This document shows, piece by piece, positions 47,345 through 56,998 of a stretch of DNA of 64,000 nt. The position numbers and the translations under genes were made by a program. The stretch's first letter is position 1. Every line of letters starts with the position of its first letter. A model generated the notes under the pieces. The model was not told the DNA's origin. It searched no databases and saw only the letters and a list, made by a program, of their open reading frames with translations. This stretch comes from Helicobacter suis (lineage in GTDB: Bacteria > Campylobacterota > Campylobacteria > Campylobacterales > Helicobacteraceae), in contig NZ_CABIKG010000007.1 of the NCBI RefSeq assembly GCF_902196125.1, forward strand, positions 1-64,000, in the 5' to 3' direction.

Positions 47345-47529
47345 GTTTTTAGAAAGTGATTCTGCATACCTTCTAATTTTAAAACACGCTTGCCTAATTG
47401 CTCTAAATCTTGCATTTTATCTACACTGTGCGCTACACAATAAACAATATGTCCTGTTTAGATTAGATCTTGGGCTGCAAACTACCCATACCTACAGGAG
47501 GCACCGGTGATTAAGAGTACTTTTTGCAT
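47345..47529 (-). pseudogene. Short-chain dehydrogenase fragment
   Basis: From an ATG at 47529 with a strong AGGAGG site just before it, the frame reads MQKVLLITGAS, the first beta strand and glycine motif of an SDR Rossmann fold, but a stop appears within 11 codons. Continuing in other frames, YCVAHSVDKMQDLEQLGKRVL is recognisable as the second strand-helix of the fold. The rest of the enzyme is absent. It faces the end of the YagU gene. Confidence 0.65.
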
Positions 47530-47616
47530 CTAAACCTCCTAAAATTTATTGGCGTTAGTAGAGTGTGTAGCTAATTTTGGTTAACAATTTATTACAAGAT
47601 AGAGTCTATTTATCTC

Positions 47617-47664
47617 ACCCAACACCCAACACCCCAACCAACCCCCAACCCCTAAACCCCAAAA
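47617..47664. repeat. A/C-rich simple repeat
   Basis: CACCCAACACCCAACACCCC and the following CCAACCCC-type units run for about 48 bases. It lies within the relic region and shows no coding sense. Confidence 0.5.
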
Positions 47665-47799
47665 CTAAAAGCTAGAAGCTTACAAAACTTCCTAGCTAAT
47701 AGCCTAAGCCAAGGGCTAAAGCATTTGAAAAATCTACCAAATTGTGGTGGGTTAAATCCCCAAGGGGGGGTACACAAAATGATCACACAACAGGCCAAA

Positions 47800-48083
47800 G
47801 CCTTAACAAATTTAATATTGTGCCTAATTTGCTGGTGATTCCGCCTAGTCTTGAGAGTGCCGCTATGCAATTACTCAAAGCCCCTACACTGCAAAACGGC
47901 GCGGCTAATATTTGCTATAACTTAATGGATTATCTAGTTTGTCCTTATTTAGAATCTAATTGCTGGATTTTACTAGATACTAGTAAAACCATTAAGCCTA
48001 TTATTTTACAGACTAATAAACCGGTAGAGTTTAACACGCTAGATCAACCCACTAATCAAAATAAATTTATGATATGGGAATAG
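47800..48083 (+). pseudogene. Mu-like major head subunit (gpT) C-terminal fragment
   Basis: About 94 residues with the look of the Mu gpT coat protein C-terminus: NLLVIPPSLESAAMQLL, then NGAANICYNLMDYLVCPYLE and CWILLDTSKTIKPIILQTNK. The N-terminal two thirds are gone. The 80 bases before it belong to other frames. The frame ends with TAG at 48083, and a 27-codon frame (48074-48157) that begins inside it may be the first codons of the next phage gene. Confidence 0.75.
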
Positions 48084-48157
48084 AGGTGGATTTAAGCGCC
48101 CTTCAAAAGGCTTTTAAAGTGCCTTTAACACGCATTGAAAAGCCATTAAATAGCTAA

Positions 48158-48311
48158 TCAATAGGCGCTAGCACAGAGATCAATACGCAAACAAATAGGG
48201 TTGAAAAGGCTAACACGGAAGAGCTTTCCGCGTTAGATTTAGGGTTGATGAAAGCGAAATTTGGAGCTTTTAGATCAAGTGGCGGGGGTGTTGTAGCTGA
48301 AAAATCTATTA
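48158..48311 (+). other. Decayed phage-type coding stretch
   Basis: A plus-strand frame continues (SIGASTEINTQTNRVEKANT, then GGGVVAEKS) into the end of the oppositely oriented small gene. It reads like protein but has no start and no family I recognise. Confidence 0.35.
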
Positions 48312-48587
48312 TTATGCTTTCCTTTCATGATGAAAAATATTTTTGTAGGTTTGATCATCAATCCTATATAACGGGGTTATTTCCTTAATGTCTGAAACAT
48401 TTAAGCCATATATCCAGCCGCCCATATAAATTGCTAAATTATCTTCTTCTTCACCACTACATGCGGCAAAATCATAGCCAAAAAAACCCCCTTCAATAGT
48501 AGTGTCTTCTTCACAGATTTGATCATCAACTAAGGTAACCCTAACAAACCAGCCACAATACTTCGTATAGTCCTTTAACTCAATCAT
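48312..48587 (-). CDS. Small acidic protein, paralogue of next gene
   Basis: 91 residues, acidic. VRVTLVDDQICEEDTTIEGG and NLAIYMGGWIYGLNVSDIKE suggest a small beta barrel (Sm-like) protein. It overlaps the next upstream gene by eight bases. The two proteins share the pattern of a VTLVDG-type first strand, a Glu/Asp-rich loop and a GYxIxxSxI end. By context (below), both are candidates for immunity proteins, but no family was recognised. Confidence 0.55.
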   Translation of the reverse strand: MIELKDYTKYCGWFVRVTLVDDQICEEDTTIEGGFFGYDFAACSGEEEDNLAIYMGGWIYGLNVSDIKEITPLYRIDDQTYKNIFHHERKA

Positions 48588-48810
48588 GCTTAGCTTGGGA
48601 TTCGATTGTTTGGATTCTTGAAGCTTTTATTGAGTACCCCATACCTTGATAAGTTACAAATAATTCATCTTCGTTATCATCTTCTGGGACATAAGAATAA
48701 TTACCAACATAATAAACCCCATCAAGCTTAGCCCCTTCCCAAACGCGCCCATCTACAAAGGTAATCTTTAAAGGGCTAGTATATTTATCCATATCAGGTA
48801 AGTTTTCCAA
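48580..48810 (-). CDS. Small acidic protein, paralogue of previous gene
   Basis: 76 residues; LKITFVDGRVWEGAKLDGVYY, then DDNEDELFVTYQGMGYSI. Same layout as its neighbour. It starts two bases after the toxin-fragment gene stops, which is the normal spacing between a secreted toxin and its immunity gene. A double copy of an immunity-type gene is common after recombination. Confidence 0.55.
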   Translation of the reverse strand: MENLPDMDKYTSPLKITFVDGRVWEGAKLDGVYYVGNYSYVPEDDNEDELFVTYQGMGYSIKASRIQTIESQAKHD

Positions 48811-48812
48811 AG

Positions 48813-49255
48813 CTACTCCCCATTAAAAGGCACAATATGAAAACCCTTTTTATTAAAATGTAGCTTACTTTTGTATACCTTAACGGGGGCTTTTGATTTA
48901 TCAAAAAACGGCATAACCACCCCCTCAAAATCAGGGTGGCTAATAATGCCATGTTTATCCCACTTGTTTTGATTGTCTATTAACTTAATTTTTAGACTCT
49001 CCTTTATCCACCCCCTCACCTCCTCAATACTTGGCGCTTTAGTGTAGTAACTCCGCCCTTGCTTATAATTTGGGCTATCTAATACATGCAAATCCTGCCT
49101 ATCATCTAAAGTTAACAAAGCTAGCGCGCTTTTGATTGTGTTTAAAACCCTTTGGGTAAAAGGGTAAGGCTTTTCAGCGGGCGCGCGTTTGGCTAATTCG
49201 TCAAAATCTAACTTTTCAAGTTTAAAGCCCTCTTTTAATACAGGCGCTTCACTGA
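48813..49255 (-). CDS. C-terminal fragment of a MuF-type phage head protein with toxin-like end
   Basis: The frame is open from about 49255, where a TAG closes it upstream, and has no good start there, so it is the end of a larger gene; a TTG at 49118 gives only 101 residues. The upstream half reads HFSEAPVLKEGFKLEKLDFD, similar to the spacer before the tail of phage Mu-like minor head proteins. The end KVYKSKLHFNKKGFHIVPF looks like a small nuclease- or ADP-ribosylase-type toxin tail, but I cannot name it. Confidence 0.45.
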
Positions 49256-49442
49256 AGTGCTCTAGCCCCCACTAACTCCGTACCTCAAATTTCAAGTTCA
49301 TAGAAACGCCCTAACTTTTGGCCTACTAGCTTTCTTATATGACCTTGAGTACCGCAGAATTCACGATTAAGACCTTGACAAAGCCATTTGGCTACATAAT
49401 CCTATATAGCTTGAAAAATTTTGGTATCGCAGTTAAGGTAGA
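49256..49442 (-). other. Decayed coding stretch after secreted-protein gene
   Basis: The minus strand reads DYVAKWLCQGLNREFCGTQG, then HIRKLVGQKLGRFYELEI before a TGA, uninterrupted for about 42 codons, with a TAG upstream. It could be the 3' end of a phage or mobilisation gene. No family recognised. Confidence 0.35.
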
Positions 49443-50291
49443 TTAAGGTAGATTAATAAAATAATGGCAACGATAATAACGCTCACCGAGTTTGGAATCG
49501 TTTAATAAGGCGTGTAATTTATCATTATCAAGGGGCTTTTCTTGTAAAAAGCGTTTGAGAAGCGCTTTATCTTTGTAGCTTTTAATTTGGGGCCTTAGAC
49601 TTTTAAAAAAAGCACTCTTAAGAACTTTTTGTTGATCTATTTGGGTACTACAACCCAAAAGAATATCATGGAGAAATACAGAAACTTGCTTTTTTTGATC
49701 TAGCTCTTGATAGTGCTCAGCTAAAACATGGAAATAAGCCTTTTGCATGCGTTTGCAACGGGTTTGTTCGCCTTGATTGATGATAAGATGCGCCCCTAAT
49801 TCGTTAAATAAATCGTTTTTAGCGCAGTAGTTTAACAGAGTGTAGTAAGACTCTTTTGGCTTTGTAGGGTCTTTAGCATATGCCTCTTGGGTGTTTTTCA
49901 GTGCAGCTAAAATATCACTTCTTTTCATTTCAACCCCATTTGGCAAAGGTGAGCCATGGATATCTTGAGAAGAAATAATTGAATCTGTAGTTGGATTTGT
50001 AGCGGGAGCGGGCTTTTTAGGCGCTTTACCCCCAAATTGCTGTTCTAATTGCTGCTCTTCTTTTTTCTCATGTTCTTCAGGTGTGTCTAGCATAACAGGT
50101 TCCATGCGGGTGTAATAAGTAGGTGGACTATTTTCATCATTCTCATCATCTTGTAGCCCTTGGTGGGTTTGTTTGAGCGAGTTTTCATGATCTGAGGAAA
50201 GAGGGGACATCATCATCATAGGAAAAAGCGCGCCCATTCCCATGCACCCTAAAAAAATCCACACACAAAGAAGACCCACTATATAGCGCAT
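49443..50291 (-). CDS. Secreted or lipid-anchored protein of unknown function
   Basis: 282 residues. The N-terminus MRYIVGLLCVWIFLGCMGMG reads as a short lipoprotein-type signal (LGC), then an acidic, Glu/Gln-rich, Met-rich low-complexity stretch (about 25-120), and a helical C-terminal domain from about 125 with the repeat-like ESYYTLLNYCAKNDLFNELG. It starts inside the end of the large glycosyltransferase-like gene (13-base overlap), so the two are co-expressed. Not recognised; the helical half may be TPR-like. Confidence 0.6.
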   Translation of the reverse strand: MRYIVGLLCVWIFLGCMGMGALFPMMMMSPLSSDHENSLKQTHQGLQDDENDENSPPTYYTRMEPVMLDTPEEHEKKEEQQLEQQFGGKAPKKPAPATNPTTDSIISSQDIHGSPLPNGVEMKRSDILAALKNTQEAYAKDPTKPKESYYTLLNYCAKNDLFNELGAHLIINQGEQTRCKRMQKAYFHVLAEHYQELDQKKQVSVFLHDILLGCSTQIDQQKVLKSAFFKSLRPQIKSYKDKALLKRFLQEKPLDNDKLHALLNDSKLGERYYRCHYFINLP

Positions 50292-52414
50292 GGATCTATC
50301 TTACCTAAAAGATGTTCTAAATAGGTCATAATTTGCATAATGCTTTGATTGGATTTAACATGCCCTGTGATAGCGCGCAACATGAATCGTTGCTGCAACA
50401 GAGAGGATAATTGATTGGGGTGTTTTAAAATATCTAAAAGCTTTAAGGCTTTATTAGCATAATCTTTTGGATTAAAGGCTATCACGCTTTGGCTTTCATA
50501 GTGGTAAGCTTTTTGGTAGTCATCTAAAGAGACTTGATAATCCTCACAGCATTTTTTAAGGGTTTTAAAGTGGGTTTTAACAAACTTTTCAAATGCATCT
50601 ATGCGCTCTTGTGGCGTACTCTCTGATAGGGTTAAAACAAGTTTATTTTTGCCCATAAACTCAGACTTACTTTCACCTTGATGCATAGGAAAAGTGTCTA
50701 AAAATAAATCAATCACATGCCCGTATAAATGGGCATTAACATAACCGACAAACTGGAAGCGATTTAATAAATCACTAGGGAGGCACAAATCCAAACACAG
50801 GGCTTTTAGTTTTTCTAAAATGATCTCTTGATTGCCTATCCCGCATGCTAAATAGATGGCTTTGGGCGCTTGTTGTAAAATTTCTAGCACACTTTGTAAA
50901 AATTCTAGCGAATCTAATTTGGTGAGCCGCCCAATTGTACCTAAAATTTGTGTTTGTGTATCTGGAGCATAAAGGGCGCGGGTTTTTTTGATAAGGCGTT
51001 GGCTATGATCATCTAATGGAGGGTTATAAAAGAAAGAGAGCATGGGGGCATTAATGCCCAAATAAGAAATATTGCCTTCTTGATAAAGTCCTATGCTAGG
51101 GGCGATGTGGGTGATATACCCTTCTAAAGTATCAAGAGAATAAGCCTTGTTGCCATGGCTATAATAAATCTGTACGGGCGCGCTACGCGTAGCAAGTAAA
51201 AAATCGCTAATGCCATAGCCATTATTAGGGCTAATGAGGATATGCACGCGGTGGGTATAAAGAATTTCCTTAAGCTTTAACGCTTTTTCTAAATGGCTTT
51301 GGTAAAACAAATCTTGGGGGAATATTTTATTTAACTCAATCACCTCTATACCTCCCTCAAAACCGCCATACTGCCCTAAGTTTTCTAGGAGTGTGATACA
51401 TTCTGAGTCGTTGGGGCTTTTTTCATCATAATCCATACTAAAAACCTTGAGGATAAAACGATTTTTAAAAGCTTGGTGTTTTAAGAGCATAGCAAATAAA
51501 CTACACTCTACCTTAAATGGAGAATTTTCTACAAGACGATCTTTTAACACACCTATTACGATCTTATGCGATTCTTTAGGGTTAAAACTAGGGTAATCTC
51601 TTCCTCGTTTTTGTATCTGTACTCTCAAGAGTTTAGGATAAAAGCGCGCACCAAGCGCACTAATATTTGTGTTAAAATCTACCCACTCATCTGCTTGACT
51701 AAAGGCATTCCCGCATACATGATAAATCATAAATTGCGTGAATAAAGCGCTATCTAATTGCCCATCTTCTAAGAGGGCTTTAAATAAATCTTTATAAGTA
51801 GGGTAAAGATTAAGCCATGCTTTAGAGGCAAAATAGGCCTTAACATTCCAAAGCAAGTGTAATTGGGCATTAAGAATATTACGCTGGATTTTGGGAGTTA
51901 GGGTTAAAAAATAGGGAGGGGATAATAATTCTGCTAAGATTTTTTGGGGCAAACTAAAGGGGATTTGTAAGTAATTTAAAAGTTTATCTACAAAGGAGCT
52001 ATAATGGGTTAAAAAAGCACTATCTTTTAAACAAAGCTGGCGGATTAAAAAATCTAGGGCTTCTAATTTAGATCCGGATAAAATCAGGCACGCACAGGCT
52101 AATTCAAAAAAGAGTCGTTCTTCTACCGTGCTTTGGCTATTTTGCATGCCCTTTATAGCTAGGCTAGCATAATTTTTAAAGCCATGATCTATGGCCATAT
52201 CATCTGGGATTAAGCGGGCTAAATAAAGGGTAGAAATGGATAAGACTTCTGCGTGTTTGAGTAATTCTAAGCCTTTTTTTTGGAAAATAGCAAACACTTC
52301 TAAACCTTGTTTAGCTGTCATGGGCGTACTTGGCAAGCTCTCTAAACTAGCATCTAAGAAAAATAACCCCTTAGCATCTATAAGCCCCCGGTAAAAAGAG
52401 TCATAATCTAGCAT
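50279..52414 (-). CDS. Large glycosyltransferase-like protein
   Basis: 711 residues. The N-terminal 260 are helical (TPR-like: KNYASLAIKGM, LDFLIRQLCLKD). The C-terminal half has features of a GT-B sugar transferase: APVQIYYSHGNKAYSL near 425, TQILGTIGRLTKLDSLEFLQ near 490 and a DTFPMHQGESKSEFMGKNK donor-site-like stretch near 590. The plan (helical repeats plus GT-B) resembles HMW1C/OGT-type protein glycosyltransferases, but the match is by shape. It directly precedes mreC's stop and follows the rod-shape genes on the same transcript. Confidence 0.55.
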   Translation of the reverse strand: MLDYDSFYRGLIDAKGLFFLDASLESLPSTPMTAKQGLEVFAIFQKKGLELLKHAEVLSISTLYLARLIPDDMAIDHGFKNYASLAIKGMQNSQSTVEERLFFELACACLILSGSKLEALDFLIRQLCLKDSAFLTHYSSFVDKLLNYLQIPFSLPQKILAELLSPPYFLTLTPKIQRNILNAQLHLLWNVKAYFASKAWLNLYPTYKDLFKALLEDGQLDSALFTQFMIYHVCGNAFSQADEWVDFNTNISALGARFYPKLLRVQIQKRGRDYPSFNPKESHKIVIGVLKDRLVENSPFKVECSLFAMLLKHQAFKNRFILKVFSMDYDEKSPNDSECITLLENLGQYGGFEGGIEVIELNKIFPQDLFYQSHLEKALKLKEILYTHRVHILISPNNGYGISDFLLATRSAPVQIYYSHGNKAYSLDTLEGYITHIAPSIGLYQEGNISYLGINAPMLSFFYNPPLDDHSQRLIKKTRALYAPDTQTQILGTIGRLTKLDSLEFLQSVLEILQQAPKAIYLACGIGNQEIILEKLKALCLDLCLPSDLLNRFQFVGYVNAHLYGHVIDLFLDTFPMHQGESKSEFMGKNKLVLTLSESTPQERIDAFEKFVKTHFKTLKKCCEDYQVSLDDYQKAYHYESQSVIAFNPKDYANKALKLLDILKHPNQLSSLLQQRFMLRAITGHVKSNQSIMQIMTYLEHLLGKIDPCAI

Positions 52415-53268
52415 TAGGGTACATCTACAATCGTGGCATAAAATAGCGTGCTTTTAAAATCTTCAATCTGGAGTCGTGCTTTTTTATAAACATAGTGGTT
52501 TTCCACACTAGCAACCGTGCCCACATAAATATTAGGGCTAAAGATGTGATCAAGCCCGCTAGTAAAAACTTGATCGCCTACTTTAATGGGCGCATAGGCG
52601 GGTAAAAAATCAATATAACTTTTAAAGGATTCATTGGTTACAAAGCCATAGTAAACTTTACCCCCGCTTTTAATCATCACGCTATAACTCATCTGTGAAT
52701 CGCCATGTAAAAGCCCTACAAAGCGCCCTTCTCTTTGCACGACGGTACCTAATACGCGATTAAAAGCCACCATGCCTAAAATTTTATCTTTGGGGTAGGG
52801 TCTTTGTATATCTAAAAGCACTTGATAGGGGTTATCTAAGGAAACAAAACCATAAATACGCGTAAGGGTGAAAGTGGGCTCAGGGAGTAGATTATCTAAA
52901 TCAAGGGCTTTGTTGGGCGTACAAATATCGCCTTTGTTAGAAAAAAGTGGCTGGGGCTGGTTGGCTCTGGCGTGTTTTTCTTGGAGTTTTTCTAAATCAT
53001 AAACTTCTAGGGCTAAAGCTTGGTTACGGGCGTTTAAATTTGCATAGGCTAGTTTAAGCTGTTCATAGGCATGGGTTTGTTTTTTATAATCTGCAACCAT
53101 TTTAGCCTGCTCAAAGTGTTTTTGATAGGCTAGGGTTATATCATCTTTAATATCTAGGAAAACAACTCTAATCTTATCGCTTAAAAAACTACTAGAACCC
53201 TTAATATCTAACCAATAAAGCACCCCAAAGATCACAATTAAGATCAAAAGGGTACGCCAAGCGCTCAA
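52414..53268 (-). CDS. mreC: Rod shape-determining protein MreC
   Basis: MreC links MreB filaments to the peptidoglycan synthesis machinery. The 284-residue protein has an N-terminal membrane helix (LLILIVIFGVLYWL), a coiled coil (about 60-110) and the beta-barrel periplasmic domain with GDQVFTSGLDHIFSPNIYVG near residue 235. It lies four bases after the mreB stop, and its stop touches the next gene. Confidence 0.92.
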   Translation of the reverse strand: MSAWRTLLILIVIFGVLYWLDIKGSSSFLSDKIRVVFLDIKDDITLAYQKHFEQAKMVADYKKQTHAYEQLKLAYANLNARNQALALEVYDLEKLQEKHARANQPQPLFSNKGDICTPNKALDLDNLLPEPTFTLTRIYGFVSLDNPYQVLLDIQRPYPKDKILGMVAFNRVLGTVVQREGRFVGLLHGDSQMSYSVMIKSGGKVYYGFVTNESFKSYIDFLPAYAPIKVGDQVFTSGLDHIFSPNIYVGTVASVENHYVYKKARLQIEDFKSTLFYATIVDVP

Positions 53269-53272
53269 AAGA

Positions 53273-54310
53273 TTAAATATCTCCTAGACTGCTTAATAAA
53301 TCTAAATCCTCAATGGCTTTACTCGTGCCTCTGGCTACGGCTAATAATGGCTCTTCACCCACAAATACGGGCAATTTAATAATATTGCTTAAATATTTAT
53401 CCAAACCTCTAATCAGCGCCCCCCCACCTGTGAGTACCACGCCATTTTCTACTAAGTCTCTAGCTAGATCGGGTTTAACCTCTTCAAGCACCGATCGCAA
53501 CGCATTACTAATTTCTCTTAATTGCTCTTTAATTGCCTCCCTTACATCTTCGCTATTAAGCTCAATGGTGTTTAAAATCCCGCTTATTTGATCGCGTCCG
53601 CTAACCTCCATTGTTAAAGGGGGGTTTAGCTCAATAGCCGAACCAATTGCAATTTTGATCTCCTCACCAGTGCGCTCCCCAATTTGTAAGTTATAGGTTT
53701 TGCGGACATAATCTACAATACTAGCATCTAATTTATTACCCGCCACTCTAATACTTTTACTCACCACCAGCCCGCCTAAGCTAATCACCCCAATTTCAGT
53801 TGTACCCCCGCCAATATCTACAATCAAACTCCCCCGTGGATCTTTTACCGGTAAACCCGCCCCAATGGCAGCTGCCATAGGTTCTTCAATCAAAAACACC
53901 TCTCTAGCCCCTGCACTCATTGCGCTTTCCTTAACCGCCTTACGCTCTACACTAGTTAGGCCATAGGGTACACAAACCATGATACGCGGGCGGATTAGAG
54001 ATTTGCGTTTGTGGGCTTTTTCAATGAAATAGCGAATCATTTTCTCGGTGATATTAAAATCCGCAATTACTCCATCTTTCATGGGGCGAATGGCTTGTAC
54101 ACCGGCTGGGGTTTTGCCAATCATTTCCTTAGCTTCACTCCCCACTGCTAAAACTTCTTCCATGTGATCGTACTTATTTAGTTTAACAGCCACAATAGAG
54201 GGCTCATTGATGATAATGCCCTGCCCTTTGACAGAAACCACCGTATTAGCCGTCCCTAAATCAATGGCCACATCGTGGGAAAAGACACCAATTAGTTTAT
54301 CTAGTATCAT
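53273..54310 (-). CDS. mreB: Rod shape-determining protein MreB
   Basis: The bacterial actin that guides lateral wall synthesis. The 345-residue frame has the phosphate-1 loop VAIDLGTANTVV (residues 13-24), the phosphate-2 IVDIGGGTTEIGVISLGG near 165, and the adenosine motif VLTGGGALIRGLDKY near 295. Length is normal. It sits between clpX and mreC, as in H. pylori (HP1372-HP1374 from memory). Confidence 0.97.
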   Translation of the reverse strand: MILDKLIGVFSHDVAIDLGTANTVVSVKGQGIIINEPSIVAVKLNKYDHMEEVLAVGSEAKEMIGKTPAGVQAIRPMKDGVIADFNITEKMIRYFIEKAHKRKSLIRPRIMVCVPYGLTSVERKAVKESAMSAGAREVFLIEEPMAAAIGAGLPVKDPRGSLIVDIGGGTTEIGVISLGGLVVSKSIRVAGNKLDASIVDYVRKTYNLQIGERTGEEIKIAIGSAIELNPPLTMEVSGRDQISGILNTIELNSEDVREAIKEQLREISNALRSVLEEVKPDLARDLVENGVVLTGGGALIRGLDKYLSNIIKLPVFVGEEPLLAVARGTSKAIEDLDLLSSLGDI

Positions 54311-54338
54311 AGAACTCTTTCATGTTGGATTTACAGCC

Positions 54339-55643
54339 TTAAGAGGGCATGAGCAAGGGCTTATTTTTTTTAATATAAAGCGGTTTATCTTGTTTAAGCA
54401 CGCACTCTTTAGTGATGATGACTTGATAATCCTTGAGATTGGGTAAATCAAACATAATATCTAAACCAAAACTTTCAATAATCGCTCTAAGACCTCGCGC
54501 CCCCACCTTGCGCTTAATGGCTAAATTTGCAATTTCCTCAATGGCTTCCTCTTCAAAAACCAACTCCACGCCGTCCATTTTAAAAAGCGCTTGGTATTGT
54601 TTGATTAGCGCGTTTTTAGGCTTTTGTAAAATATCTATCATAGCTTCTTTAGAAATGGGTTTTAAAGTAGAAATAACCGGTAAACGGCCAATGAGCTCAG
54701 GGATTAGGCCATAAGAGATCAAATCCTCTGGTTCAACTAGGTGTAAAATATCCTCTAATTCCTCTTTGGTTTTTTTCTCATTACCAAAACCTAGTACATT
54801 GCTGTGGATACGCCGTTTGATCACATCAATGATCCCATCAAAAGCCCCACCACAGATAAATAAAATATTAGTAGTATCAATTTGAACAAAGTTCTCATTA
54901 GGGTGTTTGCGCCCCCCTTTGGGGCTGACATTAACCACTGCCCCTTCAATGATCTTTAAAAGCGCTTGTTGTACCCCCTCACCAGAAACATCGCGGGTAA
55001 TGGAGCGGTTTTCTGAAAGGCGCGCGATTTTATCAATCTCATCAATAAAAACAATCCCCTTTTGTGCCCTCTCTACATCTCCATCGCTAGCTTGTAACAA
55101 ACGGGTTAAAATATTTTCTACATCTTCTCCTACATAACCTGCTTCTGTAAGACTGGTTGCATCGCTAATGGCAATGGGTACATTTAAAAAGCGCGCTAGA
55201 GTTTGGGCCATTAAAGTTTTACCACTACCTGTAGGCCCCACTAATAAAATATTAGATTTAGAAATTTCTACTTCTTGCGTACTTGAATCGCGTGTTTCTT
55301 GGTAATGCAAGCGTTTATAATGGTTATACACCGCAACACTTAAAACCCGCTTAGCATCTTCTTGCCCGATGACATAATGATCTAGAGCTTCTTTTAAAAG
55401 TTTAGGAGAGGCAACCATAGTAGGGGTGTTGTTTTTAAGGGGTAATGTACCCTCTTCTGCGTGCTTGCGCACATCTAAAACACTGGTGTGTAACTCTGTG
55501 TGGAGTTCTTTATAAAGATATTCCACGCAGTACTCGCAAATGTGAATGTCCTTACCCGATTTTTTAGAGGAAAACACCAAGCGGCGGTGGTGTTGCAGAG
55601 TGTTTTCCGGCTTATTGCAAAAACTGCAGTAACGGGTGTTCAT
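54339..55643 (-). CDS. clpX: ATP-dependent Clp protease ATP-binding subunit ClpX
   Basis: The unfoldase for ClpP. The 434-residue protein has a zinc-binding N-domain ([15 protein letters not shown]), the Walker [16 protein letters not shown] near 135, Walker [12 protein letters not shown] near 200, and the ClpP-binding-loop region GFGNEKK. Sensor motif GARGLRAI near residue 385 is present. It overlaps lpxA by four bases and is 28 bases before mreB. Confidence 0.97.
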   Translation of the reverse strand: MNTRYCSFCNKPENTLQHHRRLVFSSKKSGKDIHICEYCVEYLYKELHTELHTSVLDVRKHAEEGTLPLKNNTPTMVASPKLLKEALDHYVIGQEDAKRVLSVAVYNHYKRLHYQETRDSSTQEVEISKSNILLVGPTGSGKTLMAQTLARFLNVPIAISDATSLTEAGYVGEDVENILTRLLQASDGDVERAQKGIVFIDEIDKIARLSENRSITRDVSGEGVQQALLKIIEGAVVNVSPKGGRKHPNENFVQIDTTNILFICGGAFDGIIDVIKRRIHSNVLGFGNEKKTKEELEDILHLVEPEDLISYGLIPELIGRLPVISTLKPISKEAMIDILQKPKNALIKQYQALFKMDGVELVFEEEAIEEIANLAIKRKVGARGLRAIIESFGLDIMFDLPNLKDYQVIITKECVLKQDKPLYIKKNKPLLMPS

Positions 55644-56446
55644 GTATCCTCCTGATCGTTAAAATACCCCGCTTTAATAGCAATGCCTCTATTGCTTTCT
55701 AAAACAAATTGGCAAATCTCTTTAGCGTGCGCATTTTGAGGGTATTCTTCTAAAATTTTTGAGGCATTGTCGCGTACGGAAGTGCCATTAATATCAAAAA
55801 GCTGTTTATAAAGTACACTGATAAAATCAATTTCTTTGCGTTCTAAGAGTTTGCGCATACGGTGGCGATTAAGCCCTCTGATAAAGGCGCGATTACCCTC
55901 CGCAATACAAAAGGGAGGGACATCTCTACCAAGAGCGCTAGCCCCAGCCACCATGCACCCCTTAGCTAGGCGCGTAAACTGGTGAATTGCGGTGAGTCCG
56001 CCAATGTTGACATGATCGCCAATTTCAATATGCCCGGCTAAAGTTACGCCATTGGCTAAAATGCAATGGTTGCCAATTTTACAGTCATGGGCAACATGTA
56101 CATAGGCCATTAATAAGTTGTGATTGCCAATTAAAGTTTCATTCCCTCCGCCTTTAGTACCGGTGTTAATCATGCAATATTCGCGGATCAAATTATGTTC
56201 CCCGATAACAAGAGTGGAGGGTTCGCCATCGTATTTGAGATCTTGTGGGATAGTACCAAGCGTGGCATAGGGAAAGATAGTTGTATGGGCTTTAATGGTG
56301 GTGCGCCCTAAAAGCGTTACATTGTTATAAAGCGTTACGCCCTCCTCTAATATAACATCTGGTCCAATCACACAAAAAGGACCAATAGTAACAGAAGAAT
56401 GCAGGCGCGCTTGTGGATCAATAAGAGCAGTGGGTGCAATACTCAT
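55640..56446 (-). CDS. lpxA: Acyl-ACP--UDP-N-acetylglucosamine O-acyltransferase
   Basis: LpxA starts lipid A synthesis by acylating UDP-GlcNAc. The 268 residues form a left-handed beta helix of hexapeptide repeats (for example [20 protein letters not shown]), with the catalytic His in [13 protein letters not shown] near 120 and the [14 protein letters not shown] stretch near 150. Overlaps fabZ and clpX by four bases each. Lipid A enzymes in one operon with clpX is an epsilonproteobacterial arrangement. Confidence 0.97.
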   Translation of the reverse strand: MSIAPTALIDPQARLHSSVTIGPFCVIGPDVILEEGVTLYNNVTLLGRTTIKAHTTIFPYATLGTIPQDLKYDGEPSTLVIGEHNLIREYCMINTGTKGGGNETLIGNHNLLMAYVHVAHDCKIGNHCILANGVTLAGHIEIGDHVNIGGLTAIHQFTRLAKGCMVAGASALGRDVPPFCIAEGNRAFIRGLNRHRMRKLLERKEIDFISVLYKQLFDINGTSVRDNASKILEEYPQNAHAKEICQFVLESNRGIAIKAGYFNDQEDT

Positions 56447-56919
56447 GTATTGTCCTCGCGATCCACAATCATGGCTTTTAATTCTGCCTCTGCTACAATC
56501 TTTTCAGCCACCTTAGCCACACCGCCTACTTGCCAAATCATGCCCCTATGTTTTTGAGCGCTTAAATGATAATGGAGTTGATCGCCCGGGATCACCGGAT
56601 TTCTAAATTTTACACGATCAATTGTCATAAAATAGACAAGCTTAGTAGCCGCCACCTCTGGGCTCACTCCAAATAAACTAATAAAAGCTAATAACCCCCC
56701 AGCCTGTGCCATGCCCTCAACAATGAGCACCCCCGGATAAATAGGCCTACTTGGAAAATGCCCTGTAAAAACCTCCTCGTTATAGGTGATATTTTTATAG
56801 GCATGCACTTCTTTATAGGTCTCTAGGTGCACGATTCGATCCACCAGCAAAAACGGGTAGCGGTGGGGGAGGATTTGGCTAATCATATGGATGTCTAAAT
56901 TAATAATTTGCTCAGACAT
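56443..56919 (-). CDS. fabZ: 3-hydroxyacyl-[acyl-carrier-protein] dehydratase FabZ
   Basis: FabZ dehydrates 3-hydroxyacyl-ACP in fatty acid synthesis and competes with LpxA for the same acyl chains. The 158 residues include the catalytic motif EVFTGHFPSRPIYPGVLIVE, with its His at about residue 54 and the following Glu 14 residues later. Overlaps lpxA by four bases. The operon order fabZ-lpxA-clpX-mreB-mreC is typical for Helicobacter. Confidence 0.97.
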   Translation of the reverse strand: MSEQIINLDIHMISQILPHRYPFLLVDRIVHLETYKEVHAYKNITYNEEVFTGHFPSRPIYPGVLIVEGMAQAGGLLAFISLFGVSPEVAATKLVYFMTIDRVKFRNPVIPGDQLHYHLSAQKHRGMIWQVGGVAKVAEKIVAEAELKAMIVDREDNT

Positions 56920-56998
56920 TCTTAAACCCTTTTTCCTTAAAACTTACCGCAGAAAAAGGGCTATATTAGCACATCTCAGATTTAAACAACTTTAAGAG

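Noticed and set aside
47617-47664. CRISPR-like repeat
   Set aside because: Short A/C-rich simple repeat without spacers of constant length.
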